DNA from: Cetobacterium somerae
GTDB lineage: Bacteria > Fusobacteriota > Fusobacteriia > Fusobacteriales > Fusobacteriaceae
Direction: 5' to 3'
Assembly (NCBI RefSeq): GCF_022430525.1
Contig: NZ_CP092520.1
Location: forward strand, 248,001 to 312,000
DNA: 64,000 nt
The position numbers were made by a program, and so were the translations under genes. Shown piece by piece: positions 28,214 to 37,776 of this stretch. Each line of letters begins with the position of its first letter. The first letter of the stretch is position 1. The notes under the pieces are model-generated. The model worked only from the letters and a program-made list of their open reading frames with translations, did not search any database and was not told the origin of the DNA.

Positions 28214-29416
28214 CTAAGAATTTTTTAATAATTTTTTATATGTAGAGTTTATACCTATAGCACCTAAAGGAGCTGTTATTAAAACACTTAAAATAGCTAT
28301 AGCTTGCATTACTTCTCCACCTACAACTCCCATTTGAAGTGGAATTCCTGCTTTTGCTGACTGAACAGTTGCTTTAGGAAGATAAGCAATAACACAAAAT
28401 AATCTTTCTTTATATGTTAAATTTGTACCAATTAACGCAATTAAAACTCCAATTGATCTTATAGATAAAGAATATGTTAAAATTGTTAATCCGATGAAAA
28501 AGTAACCACCTACTAATCCTGGATTTATAGCCATTCCTACAAAAGTAAATAGATATATTTTTCCATATTTCCATATCTCATTCATTCCTTTATGAATTTC
28601 TTTATACTTTTCTACTTGATAATAACGAATAAAAAATCCCAGAGACATTATTGTTAATAGTGAATTATATAAAGTAAAATGAAACTTATTTTCTATAAAT
28701 CTAAGGACTAAGCAAATTGTAAAAACTACAGCTATTTTTATCTTGTTATTATTTATTTTTAAATAACTATATTTTCCAATCAATCCCACTAACCACCCAA
28801 TTATTAAACTGACTACAATAGATACAGGTATAAGAAATAGTTGAGTTTTAAAATCAAAAGTTCCACCATCAAGTTTTTGAAAATATATTGCTAAAAAAGA
28901 TGTAAATAGAGTAATAGCTATCGTATCATCTGCAGATGCTCCTACTAATAATAACTGTGGAATAGATTTTTTTTGACCAATATTTTTGTCTATCAAACTT
29001 ACCATAGATGGAATCAAAACCGCTGGACTAACAGCAGCTATAATAAATCCTAAAATAGCTCCTTGAATAAAAGTAAAACCTAAAAAAATAGTTGATAAAT
29101 ATGCTATTGCAAATCCTTCTAAAGTTGCAGGAATAATACTTAACAATATAGCTGGACGACCTATTTTTTTTATTTGATCGGCACCTATACCAAGTCCCCC
29201 AATAAATAAAACTATTATTAGAGCTACATCTTTTAAAATTGGTGCTAATTCAAGAGCTAACTCTGGTGTCTTGTTCAGACCATATGGTCCAATTAAAACT
29301 CCTGCAATCATCATTCCAATTAAAGACGGGAACTTAATCTTTTCAAAAATCTTTCCTACATAATTTGAATAAAATGCTAAAAAAATAAAAAAAAGTAAAA
29401 TAATAAAGTAATTCAT
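28214..29416 (-). CDS. CPA2-type cation/proton antiporter under fluoride riboswitch
   Basis: 400 residues from ATG 29416, which has AAGGAGGAGAG directly upstream; an upstream extension runs through the leader terminator and is not credible. About 12 helices. Signatures are FPSLIGMMIAGVLIGPYGLN and GASADDTIAITLF, the latter resembling the acidic ion-binding site of Na+/H+ exchangers. Inner membrane. Sodium/proton antiporters are among the genes known to be controlled by fluoride riboswitches, so a role in fluoride or acid tolerance is likely. The opu genes follow on the same strand after 99 bp with no clear terminator. Confidence 0.88.
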   Translation of the reverse strand: MNYFIILLFFIFLAFYSNYVGKIFEKIKFPSLIGMMIAGVLIGPYGLNKTPELALELAPILKDVALIIVLFIGGLGIGADQIKKIGRPAILLSIIPATLEGFAIAYLSTIFLGFTFIQGAILGFIIAAVSPAVLIPSMVSLIDKNIGQKKSIPQLLLVGASADDTIAITLFTSFLAIYFQKLDGGTFDFKTQLFLIPVSIVVSLIIGWLVGLIGKYSYLKINNNKIKIAVVFTICLVLRFIENKFHFTLYNSLLTIMSLGFFIRYYQVEKYKEIHKGMNEIWKYGKIYLFTFVGMAINPGLVGGYFFIGLTILTYSLSIRSIGVLIALIGTNLTYKERLFCVIAYLPKATVQSAKAGIPLQMGVVGGEVMQAIAILSVLITAPLGAIGINSTYKKLLKNS

Positions 29417-29430
29417 CTCTCTCCTCCTTA

Positions 29431-29471
29431 AAATAAAAAAGACTCCTACCCTTAAAAAAAGAGTAGGAGTC
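29431..29471 (-). terminator. Leader attenuator terminator of the antiporter gene
   Basis: On the minus strand GACTCCTAC (29471-29463) pairs perfectly with GTAGGAGTC (29449-29441) and is followed by TTTTTTATTT. It lies in the 5' leader, between the fluoride aptamer and the ribosome binding site. Its upstream arm overlaps the aptamer, so the two structures exclude each other. Confidence 0.9.
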
Positions 29472-29508
29472 ATTAGCTTTCGCGTTTAATGGCGAACTCC
29501 ATCGCCTA
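29463..29508 (-). promoter_or_regulatory. Fluoride (crcB-motif) riboswitch
   Basis: Read on the minus strand: stem GGCG (29506-29503)/CGCC (29494-29491) with loop ATGGAGTT, then AAAC, a small GC-GAAA-GC hairpin, TAATG, and ACTCC (29470-29466). The loop GGAGT (29500-29496) pairs with that ACTCC to form the diagnostic pseudoknot. These conserved blocks match the crcB motif. With the attenuator it forms a transcription-ON switch: fluoride should stabilise the pseudoknot and prevent termination. Confidence 0.93.
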
Positions 29509-29530
29509 TTTATTAAATTAATCTTTTATT

Positions 29531-29558
29531 ATTATACCATATTTTTAAATAAAGTAAA
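29531..29558 (-). promoter_or_regulatory. Promoter of the fluoride-responsive antiporter transcript
   Basis: Minus strand TTTACT (29558-29553), 16-bp spacer, TATAAT (29536-29531). Predicted start of transcription near 29524, about 18 nt before the aptamer. Confidence 0.7.
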
Positions 29559-29616
29559 GAAATAATTTTACTGTATACAATATAGCTAATGTGTTCTGTT
29601 AAAATATGAATTGTAC

Positions 29617-29645
29617 TTGACACAATAATTCTTTTATTATAAAAT
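29617..29645 (+). promoter_or_regulatory. Promoter of the PTS gene
   Basis: TTGACA (29617-29622), 17-bp spacer, TAAAAT (29640-29645). The mRNA leader to ATG 29692 is about 40 nt with AGGAGGG. Confidence 0.75.
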
Positions 29646-29691
29646 ATGTTAGAAATAAAATTTCAAAAACAAATGTATTTAGGAGGGAAAA

Positions 29692-31149
29692 ATGTTTAGT
29701 TATTTACAAAAAATAGGTAAAGCACTAATGGTTCCTGTTGCAGTTTTACCAGCTGCTGCAATTTTATTAGGATTAGGTTACTTTATTGACCCAACTGGTT
29801 GGGGAGGAAATAGTGCATTAGCTGCATTTTTAATTAAATCTGGGGCTGCGATAATAGATCAAATGCCTATATTATTTGCTGTTGGGGTTGCCTTTGGAAT
29901 GTCTAAAGACAAAAATGGTTCTGCTGCTTTAACAGGTTTAGTAGGTTTCTTAGTACTTACTACATTATTATCACCTGGTGCTGTTGGACAGATTATGAAA
30001 ATAGACAATGTACCTGTTGGATTTAGTAAAATAAATAACCAATTTATAGGTATTTTAGTTGGAGTTATCTCTTCAGCTTTATATAACAGATTTAGTGATG
30101 TTGAGTTACCTAAAGCTCTTTCATTCTTTAGTGGAAAAAGATTAGTTCCAATCATTACATCATTTGTTATGATTATAGTTGCTTTCCTTTTAATGTATGT
30201 ATGGCCAACAATTTATGATGGATTAGTTAACTTTGGAGAGGGAATCAGCGGAATGGGAGCTGTTGGAGCAGGTATCTATGGATTCTTAAACAGACTTTTA
30301 ATTCCTGTTGGATTACACCACGCTTTAAACTCAGTATTCTGGTTTGACGTTGCTGGAATTAATGATATTCCTAAATTCTTAGGTGGAGCTCAATCAATTG
30401 CAAACGGAACTGGAATCCCTGGAGTTACAGGAATGTATCAAGCTGGATTCTTCCCTATTATGATGTTTGGTCTTTTAGGAGCAGCAGTTGCTTTCGTAAA
30501 AACAGCTAAACCTGAAAATAAGGATAAAATTAAATCTATCATGATTGCTGCTGGATTTGCAACTTTCTTAACAGGGGTTACTGAGCCATTAGAGTTTGCA
30601 TTCATGTTCGTTGCACCTGGATTATATTTAGTTCATGCTATATTAACTGGAATCTCATTATTTATAGCTGCTACTATGCACTGGATTGCTGGATTTGGAT
30701 TCTCTGCTGGATTAATAGATATGTTATTATCATCTAGAAATCCATTAGCTACAGGATGGTATATGTTAGTTATACAAGGTATTGTATTCTTCTTCTTATA
30801 CTACTTCATATTCTACTTCATCATTACAAGATTTAATCTTAAAACTCCTGGAAGAGAAGATGCTGATCCTTCAGAAGAAGTAAATGCACCATCAAAAGCT
30901 TCTACAAATGATGAGTTAGCTGAAAGAATGCTACCACTTTTAGGTGGAACTGATAACTTAGTGACTGTAGATAACTGTATAACTAGATTAAGACTTGATG
31001 TTAAAGATAGTTCATTAGTTAATGAAGCAGAAATCAAGAAATTAGGGGTAGCTGGAGTATTAAAACCAAGTAAAACTTCTGTTCAGATTATCGTTGGAAC
31101 TCAAGTTGAGTTTGTAGCTAACGCTTTAAAAAGAATGACAGGAAAATAA
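29692..31149 (+). CDS. PTS glucose/N-acetylglucosamine-type EIICB permease (NagE-like)
   Basis: 485 residues. EIIC membrane domain (about 1-375; starts MFSYLQKIGKALMVPVAVLP, with the substrate-site loop GVTEPLEFAFMFVAPGLY) followed by an EIIB domain (about 400-485) with phosphorylated Cys in DNCITRLRLDV. No EIIA domain, which must come from elsewhere. Overall pattern is closest to N-acetylglucosamine permeases. It imports and phosphorylates sugar using HPr-derived phosphate. Confidence 0.88.
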   Translation: MFSYLQKIGKALMVPVAVLPAAAILLGLGYFIDPTGWGGNSALAAFLIKSGAAIIDQMPILFAVGVAFGMSKDKNGSAALTGLVGFLVLTTLLSPGAVGQIMKIDNVPVGFSKINNQFIGILVGVISSALYNRFSDVELPKALSFFSGKRLVPIITSFVMIIVAFLLMYVWPTIYDGLVNFGEGISGMGAVGAGIYGFLNRLLIPVGLHHALNSVFWFDVAGINDIPKFLGGAQSIANGTGIPGVTGMYQAGFFPIMMFGLLGAAVAFVKTAKPENKDKIKSIMIAAGFATFLTGVTEPLEFAFMFVAPGLYLVHAILTGISLFIAATMHWIAGFGFSAGLIDMLLSSRNPLATGWYMLVIQGIVFFFLYYFIFYFIITRFNLKTPGREDADPSEEVNAPSKASTNDELAERMLPLLGGTDNLVTVDNCITRLRLDVKDSSLVNEAEIKKLGVAGVLKPSKTSVQIIVGTQVEFVANALKRMTGK

Positions 31150-31160
31150 TTTTAAAATAT

Positions 31161-31188
31161 AAAGGTTGTCTATTTGACAGCCTTTTTT
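31161..31188 (+). terminator. Intrinsic terminator of the PTS gene
   Basis: Arms AAGGTTGTC and GACAGCCTT (one mismatch) around TATTT, then TTTTTT. Confidence 0.88.
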
Positions 31189-31210
31189 ATTTTATCTTAA
31201 AATTTGAATT

Positions 31211-31239
31211 TTGCCAAATTCAGTGATACACTGTATTAA
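31211..31239 (+). promoter_or_regulatory. Putative sbcDC promoter with palindrome in the spacer
   Basis: TTGCCA (31211-31216), 17-bp spacer, TATTAA (31234-31239). The spacer contains a perfect CAGTG-ATA-CACTG palindrome (31221-31233), a position typical for repressor binding. No regulator is assigned. Confidence 0.45.
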
Positions 31240-31266
31240 AGAAGAAATAATTTAGGAGGGGCTTTT

Positions 31267-32442
31267 ATGAGAGTACTTCATACTTCTGATTGGCATTTAG
31301 GCAAAAAGCTTGAAGGACAATCAAGAATATTAGAACAAAAACTATTTATTAATGCTCTAGAGTCAGTTATAAAAGAGGAAAAAATTGATTTAATTCTTTT
31401 AGCTGGAGACATATATGACACTTATAATCCATCAGCTGAGGCCGAGAAACTATTTTTTGATAGTATAAAACAATTATCTTTAAATGGGGAAGTAGGAATT
31501 ATAATAATTCCCGGTAATCATGATAATCCTCAAAGATTAACTGCTGTATCTCATTTAGCTAAAGATTATGGAGTTATAATCTATGATAGTGCATTCCAAG
31601 AAATCACTATAGGAAAATACGGTACTCTAAATATTTATAATTCTGTTCCAGGTGGAATTTTCATAGAAAAAAATAATAAAAAAATATATATATATAATCT
31701 TCCTTTTCCAAGTGAAGCTACTTTAAACGAAACTTTTGATGATATCAAGTTCAATACTAGAATCAAAGAGATTTTAGAAGAGGGTGTCAGTTACAATAAT
31801 GAAAATATACCTAGTGTAGTAATGACTCATATCTATGTAGCTGGAGCTATGGGTGAGGGAGAAGTTGCTTTAGAACTTGGTGGGTCACGTGCAATTGCTA
31901 CTAGTGATTTACCAGATGTCGATTACATAGCTTTAGGACATGTTCATAAACCAATGTGCTTTGCAAATAAAAAAGCTTATTACTGTGGTTCTCCTATCGA
32001 GTATAGAGTAACTGAAAATAGATTTGATAAAAAGATTTTTGTAGTTGATATTTTAAAAGATTCAACTACTGTAAAGGAGATACCTTTAGAAAATTATAAA
32101 CCTATAAGAGAATATAGCGTAATTGGAGCAGATGAGGCTATTAATAAATCTCTAGAACTTATTGATAAAAACGAGTGGATTTATTTAAATGTAGAGTTGG
32201 AAGAACCTCTTACAAATTCTGTTATTAGAAAAATTAAATCTAATAAAAATATTTTAGAAATAGTTCCAATTATAAAAGTAAAATCAAAAGAAATTGAAGT
32301 TACAAATTATAACGAACAAACTCTCGAAGAGGCTTTTATTGAGTTTTATAAAGAAGAAACAATGGGATTACCTCCAAATGATAACATAACGAAACTTTTC
32401 TTAGAAATTTTAGAGGAGGGAGAAAGCAATGAGACCAATTAG
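31267..32442 (+). CDS. sbcD: Exonuclease subunit SbcD
   Basis: 391 residues. Metallophosphoesterase motifs of Mre11/SbcD are intact: TSDWHLGK (about 6-13), LAGDIYD, PGNHDNPQR and ALGHVHKP. With SbcC it forms a Mn-dependent nuclease that opens DNA hairpins and trims protein-blocked ends. Its 3' end overlaps sbcC by 14 bp. First gene of an sbcDC-murI-binding protein run. Confidence 0.95.
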   Translation: MRVLHTSDWHLGKKLEGQSRILEQKLFINALESVIKEEKIDLILLAGDIYDTYNPSAEAEKLFFDSIKQLSLNGEVGIIIIPGNHDNPQRLTAVSHLAKDYGVIIYDSAFQEITIGKYGTLNIYNSVPGGIFIEKNNKKIYIYNLPFPSEATLNETFDDIKFNTRIKEILEEGVSYNNENIPSVVMTHIYVAGAMGEGEVALELGGSRAIATSDLPDVDYIALGHVHKPMCFANKKAYYCGSPIEYRVTENRFDKKIFVVDILKDSTTVKEIPLENYKPIREYSVIGADEAINKSLELIDKNEWIYLNVELEEPLTNSVIRKIKSNKNILEIVPIIKVKSKEIEVTNYNEQTLEEAFIEFYKEETMGLPPNDNITKLFLEILEEGESNETN

Positions 32443-35437
32443 ATTAGAAATAACTGGATTACAAAGCTTTTCTAAAAAGCAGATAGTTGACTTTGATGCT
32501 CTAACAACTCTTGGACTTTTCGGTATTTTTGGTGAAACAGGAAGTGGAAAATCTACAATACTAGATGCCATGATTTTTGCAATATTTGATGAAATACCAA
32601 GAACTATGGGTAGTAAAGGGAAAAATATAAGACCATGTTTAAATCAAGATAGTGATATTTTAGAGGTTTATTTTAAATTTGCACTTGGAAAGGATATCTT
32701 TGAAATAACTAGATGTTATAAGAAAAAGTTTTCTAGAAAAGGTGAGGAGAAATTTGAACAAAGCAATCCTATTTTAATTTTAAATGGAGATGTTATAGCT
32801 GATACTGTTAAAAATGTAGAAGGCAAAATAAATGAATTCTTCGGTATAAGTGTAAATGATTTTACAAGATCAGTTGTTTTACCTCAAGGTAAGTTCAGTG
32901 AGTTTTTAAAATTAAAAGGTGCTGATAAGATGACTATGTTAGAAAATATCTTCGATTTAGAACGATATGGAACTAAAATGTCTGAAAAAATAAAAGTTAG
33001 AAATAATAAATTAAAAGAAGAGATTACATCTTTAGAAAACCAAATTAAAGGAAAAGGAGATTGTTCATTAGAAACAATAAATAATCTTAAAGCCACTTTA
33101 GCAACTAAAGAGGAAGAGTACAATAATCTTTTATCGAGTAAAAAAGAGCTATCTCAGGAATATAGTGAATTAAAAGAACTAAAAATTTTATTTGAAAAAC
33201 TAGAGTCATATACATATGAACTTCAAAGATTAGATTTAGACAAAGAAGATATTAATCTATGTAAAAATATTTTAACTAAGCATGAAGTTGCACAATCCTT
33301 CAAAAGCGTTATTGATGAAATAACAAATCTTAAAGAAAGTATTTTTAACAATCAGAATAATCTCTTAAAATCAAAAAGTACTTTAGAGAATCTAAACTCA
33401 GCCCTTGAAAATCTTAAAGAACAAGAGAGAGAAAAGCAGATTGAATTAGATAAATTAATACTAGAACTAAATAATTTAAAAGTAGATTATACTGAACTTG
33501 ATAATTTACGTAAAGGAGATCAATATATTAGATCATTAAAGTTTAAAGAAAAGCTTTTAGAAGAAACTTTAATAGATTCTAATTCAATCTCTTCTAACTT
33601 AAAATCTTTATATGAAAAATTGAAAGTTGATAATCTATCTTTAGAAAGTGAAAATAATAATCTTCAAAACCTTGAAAAAATAGATAAGGATAAATTAATT
33701 TCTCTTGAAGATGAAATAAAGAAATTAAATGCTGATATTAAGCTATTAGAAGAAAAACTAAAGGAAAAAAATAAATTAGAAGTTGAAATTAAAGAGGACA
33801 ATTCTTTAAAAATTTCGATTACAGCAGAGTTGGAAAATTGTTTAATACAAATTAAAAATATTAACCAGCAACATTTAGAAAGTAAAGCTTTCGAAATATC
33901 TAAAAATCTCATTCATGGAGAGTCTTGTCCAGTTTGTGGATCAAAAGACCATCCAAATCCAGCTAAAGAAATTCAAAATATAGATACATCTATTTTAGAT
34001 GAATTATCTAAAAATAAAGAAAGATTAGAAAAATCTATATTAGAGATAGATACAAAGCTTAATTATCGTTTGGAAAAGTTATCTGAATTGAATAGGTTAG
34101 ACAATATAGATATTCTAAAAAGTGCATTAAAAATTAAAGAAAACAATATAAATGATTTAAAGGTTAAAGAAAAAGAGATTTTAGAAAATGAAAAAGAATT
34201 AAATAATAAAATTTCCACTTTGAAATCAAATATAAAAAATTCTTCATCTAATATAACTCAAAAAGAGAATGACTTAAATAAACTCAAAGAAAAATTAACT
34301 TTATATGAAAAAGAAATTTTAGAGGAGAGAGAAAATATATCTCTTCTTAAACTTGAAAGTGATTCTTTAGATTTCATTAGTAGCAGAAAAACTTTACTAG
34401 AAAATATGGATAAAGAGTATCGTGAGGTATTTAATAAAAAAGAAAATTTAGATATATCTCTTAGAGGAGTGAGAGATAATATTTTTAAAGATTTTAATGC
34501 GATTCAAACTCTTTCTCTTGAAGTAATTAGTTTAGAAGAAAAGAATAATCATTTAAAAGATAGTTATAATGATAAAAAAGAGTGGTTAAAAATAGAAGCT
34601 ACTAAAAATGGATTTTTATCTATTGAAGATATCTTAAACCACATCTTAGAAAATAGCAAAATAAATATATTAAAAGATAAAATATCATCATATGAAATAG
34701 ATAGTATAAGATATCAAAGTTTAAAAGATGAGGTAATGAAATCTATTGATAATAGAGTTTTTAATAAAGATAGATGGAGTGAGTTGGAAGAAAAACTTGA
34801 AGGTCTAACAATTAAAGAGAATAATCTTTTTAAAGAGATTACAGAACATAGAGGTGATTTAAATAGGCTCGAACAACTAGCCTTAGAATCTAAAGAGCTT
34901 TTAGAAAAAATAGATAAACTTATTTTAAAACAAGATGATATCATCACTCTTCAGAAAAAATTTGAAGGAAGAAAATTTGTAAAATTTCTAGCTAGAAAAA
35001 AATTAGATTATATAGCTTATGAAGCATCTAAAAGATTACAAAAAATTACAAGAGGTAGATATATTTTAACAGTTGATAATAACTGTGATTTTAATATTGT
35101 AGATGCTTTTAATAGTAACTTTACTAGAGAGTGTTCAACACTTTCAGGAGGAGAAACTTTTATCGTATCTCTTGTGCTAGCTTTAGCCTTATCTAGCCAA
35201 CTACAGTTAAAAGGAAAAATACAGCTTGAGTTTTTCTTTTTAGATGAAGGATTTGGAACTTTAGATGCTACTCTTCTTGATAGAGTTATTGAAATTCTAG
35301 AAGAGATCAGATGGAAAGATGCAATGAAAATAGGAATTATAAGTCACGTTGAAGATTTAAAAATTAGAATTCCAAGAAGATTAGAAGTTACTCCAGCAGT
35401 TCCTGGAGAATCAGGTAGTATAATAAAATTAATATAA
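32429..35437 (+). CDS. sbcC: Exonuclease subunit SbcC (Rad50-like ATPase)
   Basis: 1002 residues. N-terminal Walker A GETGSGKST (about 36-44), two very long coiled coils (about 180-490 and 520-830), a central zinc hook ESCPVCGSKDHPNP (about 495-508), then the ABC signature TLSGGETFIVSL and Walker B FFLDEGFGTLD. This is the complete SMC-like plan. AGGGAG precedes the ATG. Partner of SbcD. Confidence 0.95.
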   Translation: MRPIRLEITGLQSFSKKQIVDFDALTTLGLFGIFGETGSGKSTILDAMIFAIFDEIPRTMGSKGKNIRPCLNQDSDILEVYFKFALGKDIFEITRCYKKKFSRKGEEKFEQSNPILILNGDVIADTVKNVEGKINEFFGISVNDFTRSVVLPQGKFSEFLKLKGADKMTMLENIFDLERYGTKMSEKIKVRNNKLKEEITSLENQIKGKGDCSLETINNLKATLATKEEEYNNLLSSKKELSQEYSELKELKILFEKLESYTYELQRLDLDKEDINLCKNILTKHEVAQSFKSVIDEITNLKESIFNNQNNLLKSKSTLENLNSALENLKEQEREKQIELDKLILELNNLKVDYTELDNLRKGDQYIRSLKFKEKLLEETLIDSNSISSNLKSLYEKLKVDNLSLESENNNLQNLEKIDKDKLISLEDEIKKLNADIKLLEEKLKEKNKLEVEIKEDNSLKISITAELENCLIQIKNINQQHLESKAFEISKNLIHGESCPVCGSKDHPNPAKEIQNIDTSILDELSKNKERLEKSILEIDTKLNYRLEKLSELNRLDNIDILKSALKIKENNINDLKVKEKEILENEKELNNKISTLKSNIKNSSSNITQKENDLNKLKEKLTLYEKEILEERENISLLKLESDSLDFISSRKTLLENMDKEYREVFNKKENLDISLRGVRDNIFKDFNAIQTLSLEVISLEEKNNHLKDSYNDKKEWLKIEATKNGFLSIEDILNHILENSKINILKDKISSYEIDSIRYQSLKDEVMKSIDNRVFNKDRWSELEEKLEGLTIKENNLFKEITEHRGDLNRLEQLALESKELLEKIDKLILKQDDIITLQKKFEGRKFVKFLARKKLDYIAYEASKRLQKITRGRYILTVDNNCDFNIVDAFNSNFTRECSTLSGGETFIVSLVLALALSSQLQLKGKIQLEFFFLDEGFGTLDATLLDRVIEILEEIRWKDAMKIGIISHVEDLKIRIPRRLEVTPAVPGESGSIIKLI

Positions 35438-35456
35438 AAATGAATGCGAGGTTTTA

Positions 35457-36230
35457 ATGAGAACAATTGGAGTATTTGATTCTGGAGTAGGGGGAGTTTC
35501 AGTATTAAAAGAGGTTATAAAAGAGTTTCCCTATGATAATATCATCTATTTTGGAGATAGTCTACATGCTCCTTATGGGGATAGAGAGATTGAAGAGATT
35601 CGTGCGCTCTGTCTAAAGGTCTCAGACTTCTTAGTTTATGAAAAAAAAGTTGATGCTATAGTTATAGCTTGTAATACAGCTACTGGAGCAGCCATGCACA
35701 TAATGAAAGAAAGATATCACATTCCAGTTGTTGGAGTGGTAAATAATGGTGTTAAAGAAGGAATAAGAGTAACTAAAAATAAAAACATTGGAGTTATTGC
35801 TACTCCTGCTACAATTAAAATGGATATCTATTTAAAAGAGTTCAATAGAATTGATAAAAATTTAAATATTTATCAAGTTAAATGTCCACTTTTTGTTGGA
35901 ATGATTGAAAGAGGATGGATTGACAATGAAGAGAGTAATCAGTTAATTAAAGATTATTTAAGTAATCTACCTCAAAATGTTGATACTCTTATTTTAGGAT
36001 GCACCCATTATCCATTAATTGAAAAATATATAAAAAGACATTTTATTGGAAGTATTGTAGACCCTGCCAAAGAGACTGCAAAGTCTTTAAAAACAATTAT
36101 AGGTGAAGGGGGATCTTCTGAAAAAACATCTATAAAATTTTTTGTTAGTGGTGATTGCCAAAAATTCAAAGAAGTTGCTCAAGAGTTTTTAGGAACAAAT
36201 ATCGATAAGGTCGAAAAAATTATCTTATAG
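35457..36230 (+). CDS. murI: Glutamate racemase
   Basis: 257 residues. Starts MRTIGVFDSGVGGVSVLKEV; catalytic cysteines lie in ACNTATG (about 73) and LGCTHYPLIE (about 183). Makes D-glutamate for peptidoglycan in the cytoplasm. It lies 19 bp after sbcC and 11 bp before the next gene, so it is probably cotranscribed with both. Confidence 0.95.
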   Translation: MRTIGVFDSGVGGVSVLKEVIKEFPYDNIIYFGDSLHAPYGDREIEEIRALCLKVSDFLVYEKKVDAIVIACNTATGAAMHIMKERYHIPVVGVVNNGVKEGIRVTKNKNIGVIATPATIKMDIYLKEFNRIDKNLNIYQVKCPLFVGMIERGWIDNEESNQLIKDYLSNLPQNVDTLILGCTHYPLIEKYIKRHFIGSIVDPAKETAKSLKTIIGEGGSSEKTSIKFFVSGDCQKFKEVAQEFLGTNIDKVEKIIL

Positions 36231-36241
36231 GAGAGTATTTT

Positions 36242-37717
36242 ATGAAAAGGATTCGTTTGTTTTTATTTCTTATTTTTACAATGAGTGTTGCTCTTTTTTC
36301 AGCAACAATTAATATAGTGCAAGAAGGAGATCCTAGAACATTTGATCCTCATTTTGGAAACGATGGATTTTCTTTAAGAATAAATCGTTTATTATATTCT
36401 AGACTTTTAGAAAAAAATTCAAATATGGAAACTGTTTTAGGAGTAGCTAAAAGCTATAAATTTATAGATAATAAAACTATTGACTTTACTTTAAAAGATA
36501 ATGTTTTTTTTCAAAATGGAGAGAACTTAACTTCTGAAGATGTTAAGTTCTCTTTTGAAAGAATGAAAAAATCTCCTAGAATTGCAGGAATATTACCTCC
36601 TATCAAAGAGATTATTATAAAGGATAAATATAATTTTCAAATGATTTTAGAAAAACCATTTTCAGCGATTATAGATCAACTTACTCATCCTGCGCTAAGC
36701 ATTGTGAGCAAAAATTATCTAACAAAAAATCCAGATATTTTAGTGGAACAACCTATGGGAAGCGGTAAATATATTTTAGAAAGCTGGTCTCCAGGAGAGG
36801 GATTAGTACTTGAAAGATTTGAAAACTATTTTGATACTAAGCCAACTTACGAAAAAATAAATATAAAAACAATACCTTTAGCAACAAATAGAACTATAGC
36901 CCTTGAAACAGGAGAAGCTGATATAGCTTTTTCTCTACCACCTCAAGATGAAAAAACTATTAATAATAATGGGAATTTAAAATTTATATCTAAGCCATCA
37001 TACTCATATACATATATGGGGCTAAATTTACAAAAAGATACTTTTAAAGATTCTAATATAAGAAGAGGGTTAAATTTAGCTATTGATAAAGAAGCTATCT
37101 TGGAAGTAGTTTTAAATGGAGAGGGAAAAATTGCTAACTCTCCAGTTGCTGAAGGAGTAAAAGGTCACAATCCAAATCTAAAAAATTTAGGATATGATAA
37201 AAATGAAGCTTCAAAACTTCTAGCACCTTTAAAAGATAAGATTCTTACTTTAGCTACAATGAGTAATAATATAGATATTCAAACTGCTGAAATTATTGCT
37301 GGATATTTAAATGATATTGGTGTTAATGTTCAAATAACTGTTTTAGAACCTAGTATTTATTGGGTTAAAACTAATAGTGGAGAGTTTGATATGTTTATAG
37401 GATCTTGGGGAAGTGTTACAGGAGATTCTGACTATGCTCTTTATCCAACTCACCACTCAAGTGCTTTTGGTGCTCCAGGAAATCGTACATTTTTTAGTGA
37501 TGAAAAAGTTGATAAACTTTTAGAAGAGGCTAGAAGTACTTTAGATAAAAATAAAAGAGAAATAATCTATCAGCAAGTTCAAGAGATTATTGTAAATAAT
37601 AATAGTGAAGTTATGCTATTTTATAGAGACTTAAATGGTGCACTTAATAAAAAAGTACAAGGCTTTGAAATGTATCCAATCCCAATACATGATTATTCTT
37701 TAGGAACTATTCATTAG
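36242..37717 (+). CDS. ABC transporter solute-binding protein, family 5 (peptide/nickel type)
   Basis: 491 residues. Signal peptide MKRIRLFLFLIFTMSVALFSA without a lipobox Cys, then the SBP_bac_5 fold: DPRTFDPHFGNDG, the family loop SEDVKFSFERMKK, and PMGSGKYILESW. Periplasmic. It stands alone without permease or ATPase genes, so it must use components encoded elsewhere, perhaps the importer at 52-57 kb (inference). Likely cotranscribed with murI. Confidence 0.88.
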   Translation: MKRIRLFLFLIFTMSVALFSATINIVQEGDPRTFDPHFGNDGFSLRINRLLYSRLLEKNSNMETVLGVAKSYKFIDNKTIDFTLKDNVFFQNGENLTSEDVKFSFERMKKSPRIAGILPPIKEIIIKDKYNFQMILEKPFSAIIDQLTHPALSIVSKNYLTKNPDILVEQPMGSGKYILESWSPGEGLVLERFENYFDTKPTYEKINIKTIPLATNRTIALETGEADIAFSLPPQDEKTINNNGNLKFISKPSYSYTYMGLNLQKDTFKDSNIRRGLNLAIDKEAILEVVLNGEGKIANSPVAEGVKGHNPNLKNLGYDKNEASKLLAPLKDKILTLATMSNNIDIQTAEIIAGYLNDIGVNVQITVLEPSIYWVKTNSGEFDMFIGSWGSVTGDSDYALYPTHHSSAFGAPGNRTFFSDEKVDKLLEEARSTLDKNKREIIYQQVQEIIVNNNSEVMLFYRDLNGALNKKVQGFEMYPIPIHDYSLGTIH

Positions 37718-37776
37718 AATGATGATTCAAATTAAAGGAAAGCATTTGACTTTATGGTATCTATGAGGTAATACAT

